From NCBI GenBank assembly GCA_946479225.1, contig CAMLFI010000061.1:1-9949 (forward strand): DNA of 9,949 nucleotides, read 5' to 3'. The DNA comes from an uncultured Mucilaginibacter sp. (GTDB lineage: Bacteria; Bacteroidota; Bacteroidia; Sphingobacteriales; Sphingobacteriaceae). The position numbers and the translations under genes were made by a program. The notes beneath the pieces were generated by a model that did not search any database, was not told where the DNA came from, and was given only the letters and a program-made list of their open reading frames with translations. This document shows positions 8,196 to 9,949 of this stretch, piece by piece (position 1 is the first letter of the stretch; every line of letters begins with the position of its first letter).

Positions 8196-8570
8196 TTGAA
8201 TAAACGTATTTTAATTTTAGACGATAACCGGGATATACTGGATATTGTTACCGAGGCACTTACCTACGAAAACTTTGATGTTTTTGATATCTGGCTGGGT
8301 AGCATGTTGTTTAATGCCGTACGCGATTTTAAGCCTGATCTGATATTACTTGATCATCGTTTATCTGATGCCAAGGGAAGCGACCTTTGTCATCAGTTAA
8401 AGCAGATGCCTGAGTACAAACATATTCCCGTTATAATATTCTCGGCCTACATAAATCCCGGCGACGTTTTAACAGCTGGCTGCGAGGGCTATCTATATAA
8501 ACCCTTTGATCTGGACGAGCTGTTTACCATGGTACGGAAATATTTACCCGCTGCAAAGGAGGTATCCTGA
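8196..8570 (+). CDS. Single-domain response regulator (receiver only), upstream partner of kaiB
   Basis: The 124-residue product is one CheY-like receiver domain with no output domain. It has the acidic pair D9/D10 (LILDDNRD), phosphoacceptor D53 (LILLDHRL), the switch Ser83 (IFSAY) and Lys102-Pro103 (YKPF), so it should be phosphorylatable. It probably acts by protein-protein contact or as a phosphorelay shuttle. The start is TTG at 8196: no ATG is available and only this start preserves the first beta strand. Its TGA stop overlaps the kaiB start codon by one base and its last codons hold the kaiB ribosome binding site, so the two should be translationally coupled. It has the same length and layout as the receiver gene at 8909 (shared FKP-D/E-LILLD and IPVII-x-S segments), but the two are well diverged. 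Confidence 0.93.
   Translation: MNKRILILDDNRDILDIVTEALTYENFDVFDIWLGSMLFNAVRDFKPDLILLDHRLSDAKGSDLCHQLKQMPEYKHIPVIIFSAYINPGDVLTAGCEGYLYKPFDLDELFTMVRKYLPAAKEVS
8555..8563 (+). promoter_or_regulatory. Perfect Shine-Dalgarno sequence (AAAGGAGGT) for kaiB
   Basis: AAAGGAGGT lies within the final codons of the first response regulator, 6 bases before the kaiB ATG at 8570. Full complementarity to the 16S rRNA tail at ideal spacing is uncommon in Bacteroidota, which mostly use weak or no Shine-Dalgarno signals. It supports the kaiB start and suggests efficient, coupled translation. Confidence 0.75.
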
Positions 8571-8851
8571 TGAAAAATGAACACTTTAAGCTGTGCCTTT
8601 ACATAGCCGGCGACTCCTATAAATCTAAAACTGCAATTGAAAACCTGAAGAAGTATTGCGCGGAGCATTTAAATGGCGCTTATACCATCGAGGTTATTGA
8701 CTTGATAAAACACCCTCACCTGGCCGAAGGTGAACAAATAGTTGCTACACCCACGCTTATAAAAAAGCTGCCAACGCCTGTACGGATAATGGTTGGCGAC
8801 CTATCACAGGAGAACCAGTTCCTGGTAGGGCTAAACCTGATTCCGTTGTAA
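8570..8851 (+). CDS. kaiB: KaiB-family protein (circadian clock KaiB homologue)
   Basis: The 93-residue protein aligns over nearly its full length with cyanobacterial KaiB. It shares the first strand and turn LCLYIAGDS (8-16; KaiB LKLYVAGNT), VIDLIKHPHLAE (42-53; KaiB VIDVLKNPQLAE), ATPTLIKKLPTPVR (59-72; KaiB ATPTLAKVLPxPVR), GDLS (76-79) and a closing GLNLIP (87-92; KaiB GLDLL). Cyanobacterial KaiB is a fold-switching, thioredoxin-like protein that binds phosphorylated KaiC and passes timing information to kinases. Outside cyanobacteria KaiB homologues have been linked to stress or signalling roles, often without KaiA. No kaiC is in this window. The acidic C-terminal tail of cyanobacterial KaiB is absent. 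Its ATG overlaps the preceding regulator's stop (TGATG), after a perfect Shine-Dalgarno. A second receiver gene follows 57 bases later. Family assignment is very secure; a clock role is not implied. Confidence 0.95.
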   Translation: MKNEHFKLCLYIAGDSYKSKTAIENLKKYCAEHLNGAYTIEVIDLIKHPHLAEGEQIVATPTLIKKLPTPVRIMVGDLSQENQFLVGLNLIPL

Positions 8852-8883
8852 GTCGGCCTGTGCAACAAGTATTTAAAAAATAT

Positions 8884-8891
8884 TATCTTTA
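8884..8891 (+). promoter_or_regulatory. Possible -7 box (TATCTTTA) before the second response regulator
   Basis: TATCTTTA differs from the Bacteroidota TAnnTTTG consensus only in its last base and lies 17 bases before the GTG start at 8909, in the 57-base gap after kaiB. No clear -33 TTG is at the right distance. If real, the second receiver gene could be expressed separately from the regulator-kaiB pair. Confidence 0.25.
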
Positions 8892-8908
8892 CGCCAAACC
8901 CAGACAGC

Positions 8909-9283
8909 GTGAGAAAGAAAATATTGATTATTGAGAATGACAAGGATATTAGAAGCATTATCGAATTTATTCTTGACGAACAAGGGTTTGAGACCCTGAG
9001 CATACCTGAACCGAGCAATCTTGACGAAATAATTCCCTTTAAACCTGAGTTGATCCTTTTGGATGAATTTATTAATAACCGTCCCGGTCATCGCCTGTGT
9101 AAAAAGATAAAACAGGTAGATCCTTTAAAGAATATTCCGGTTATTATCCTGTCAACCGCTAACGATATTGAACTGATAGCCACAGAGTGTAACGCTAACG
9201 ATTATATCAGCAAGCCTTTCAATTTGTCGGATATGATAGATAAGGTTATTCGCCTGGTGAACCATCAGCCGCTGGCATATTGA
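8909..9283 (+). CDS. Single-domain response regulator (receiver only), downstream of kaiB
   Basis: The 124-residue product is a lone CheY-like receiver. It has phosphoacceptor D52 (ELILLDEF), switch Thr83 (LSTAND) and Lys102-Pro103 (SKPF). The usual Asp-Asp magnesium-binding pair is Glu9-Asn10 here (LIIENDKD); the second acidic residue is thus changed, a variation that recurs in the family, so phosphorylation may still occur but with altered metal binding. There is no DNA-binding or enzymatic output domain. The start is GTG at 8909; no ATG would retain the first beta strand. It is the third gene of the regulator-kaiB-regulator cassette and ends 24 bases before a convergent lipoprotein gene. 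It is a distant paralogue of the receiver at 8196. Confidence 0.92.
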   Translation: MRKKILIIENDKDIRSIIEFILDEQGFETLSIPEPSNLDEIIPFKPELILLDEFINNRPGHRLCKKIKQVDPLKNIPVIILSTANDIELIATECNANDYISKPFNLSDMIDKVIRLVNHQPLAY

Positions 9284-9307
9284 GCCGGATGTCTGTTATT
9301 TCTCTAA

Positions 9308-9763
9308 TTACTTCTTATCAACCCAAGGCTGAAAGGCTAAGCTGCTGCCTGAGGTAAATTGCATTACATATTTAGGCTTAGCGGATGTGCCCCGCGTAGT
9401 AATGAAGTTGTAGGTATAAGTTTTATACAAAACCGGAGCGCCTATTTCCTTGATCTGGATCACTAAAATGTATTCGCCGGGTATAACTTTCTCAGTGTAT
9501 TCGGTAACTGCATATTGGGCATAAATTGGCTTGGTAGCCAAATACCTGTCTATCGCATCTTCGTCGCCAATAACCGTAGTCTGACTTGGGGTTAAAAGAA
9601 AAAAATTGGCCGTCGCCTTATTCCCATCAATATAAGCAGCTGCATTTATGGTTGCCAATTCAACGTCTTTTCGGTTACAACCTGCAAATAACCAGACAAG
9701 CAAAAAAAACATTAAAAATGTCCTCGCTTTGCTTAACCGGAGTAATAAGATAGATGCATTCAT
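9308..9763 (-). CDS. Small predicted lipoprotein of unknown function
   Basis: The 151-residue protein has a basic n-region (RLSKAR), a hydrophobic core (FLMFFLLVWLF) and a lipobox-like FAGC with Cys29 as the likely lipidated residue; Phe at -3 makes the box slightly relaxed. The mature part (about 30-151) alternates short hydrophobic strands (for example EYILVIQIKEIG, LYKTYTYNFIT) and looks like a small beta-rich periplasmic or outer-membrane-attached domain. I recognise no family. It is a single gene, convergent with the second receiver gene, with only 24 bases between the stop codons and no obvious terminator hairpin there. The ATG at 9763 gives the complete signal peptide; Met18 is a possible internal start but would drop the positive n-region. 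A well-spaced promoter candidate lies upstream (9807-9837). Confidence 0.85.
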   Translation of the reverse strand: MNASILLLRLSKARTFLMFFLLVWLFAGCNRKDVELATINAAAYIDGNKATANFFLLTPSQTTVIGDEDAIDRYLATKPIYAQYAVTEYTEKVIPGEYILVIQIKEIGAPVLYKTYTYNFITTRGTSAKPKYVMQFTSGSSLAFQPWVDKK

Positions 9764-9806
9764 GTTTTAATTTTTGTGATGATAACCCACGTGCTGTATT
9801 TCGCTT

Positions 9807-9837
9807 CTAAGATAGCGCATGTATCACAGCCATCCAA
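9807..9837 (-). promoter_or_regulatory. Candidate Bacteroidota promoter (TTG-N20-TATCTTAG) for the lipoprotein gene
   Basis: Read on the minus strand, TTG (9837-9835) is followed after 20 bases by TATCTTAG (9814-9807). This matches the Bacteroidota -33 TTG / -7 TAnnTTTG pattern with one mismatch in the -7 box. It lies about 44 bases upstream of the ATG at 9763 and has the best spacing of any promoter candidate in the window. Confidence 0.45.
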
Positions 9838-9911
9838 TTCTGGTTTAACTTTTCATTCGTTTTTCTCTTGCTCACGCCTACTGATTTTTTATTGGTATTA
9901 TCATTTTCAAT

Positions 9912-9927
9912 AATGACCGCCGTCATT
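9912..9927. repeat. Short inverted repeat AATGAC-CGCC-GTCATT
   Basis: Perfect 6-base arms flank a 4-base GC loop near the right edge. It could be a small hairpin or an operator; no T-run of terminator strength follows on either strand. No gene is visible between 9764 and the end of the window apart from the promoter candidate. Confidence 0.3.
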
Positions 9928-9949
9928 TAATATCAACATCAATGCCATT

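Noticed and set aside
8716..9018. A 100-codon open frame on the minus strand across the kaiB end and second receiver
   Set aside because: It is antisense to two well-supported genes and shows no protein-family features.
9923..9949. A short minus-strand open frame at the right edge that might be the end of a neighbouring gene
   Set aside because: Too few codons are inside the window to judge, and several frames stop within 30 bases.

Overview
The window looks like a chromosomal stretch from a Bacteroidota bacterium, most likely of the Sphingobacteriaceae (Mucilaginibacter/Pedobacter-like). This is inferred from moderate-to-low GC, mostly weak Shine-Dalgarno signals, -7 boxes resembling TAnnTTTG, a Bacteroidota-style P450 and Crp/Fnr protein, and strings of single-domain response regulators. 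No mobile element, CRISPR array, tRNA or rRNA was seen. Gene density is high, and no gene-free stretch exceeds 300 bases.

Layout. Positions 1-2861, minus strand: a two-gene unit in which a membrane-anchored thioredoxin-fold protein (2238-2861) precedes, by 25 bases, a large hybrid histidine kinase with two receiver domains. The kinase runs off the left edge, so its C-terminus is missing. Positions 3066-5765, minus strand: a secreted 899-residue protein of unknown function, with a long helical body and a beta-rich, outer-membrane-like C-terminus. A 293-base divergent intergenic region (5766-6058) then leads to plus-strand genes: a cysteine-free Crp/Fnr-type regulator (6059-6652), a cytochrome P450 (6721-8046), and a cassette of response regulator, KaiB homologue and second response regulator (8196-9283). 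A small predicted lipoprotein (9308-9763, minus) converges on the cassette, and the last 186 bases hold its promoter region.

The most interesting part is the cassette at 8196-9283. A clear homologue of the cyanobacterial clock protein KaiB sits between two receiver-only response regulators, with no KaiC or kinase beside it. The first regulator and kaiB overlap by one base (TGATG), and kaiB is preceded by a perfect AAAGGAGGT. This suggests a tightly coupled signalling module whose partners (KaiC-like ATPase, histidine kinase) lie elsewhere in the genome. The regulator/P450 pair and the redoxin/histidine kinase pair are weaker functional couplings inferred from gene order.
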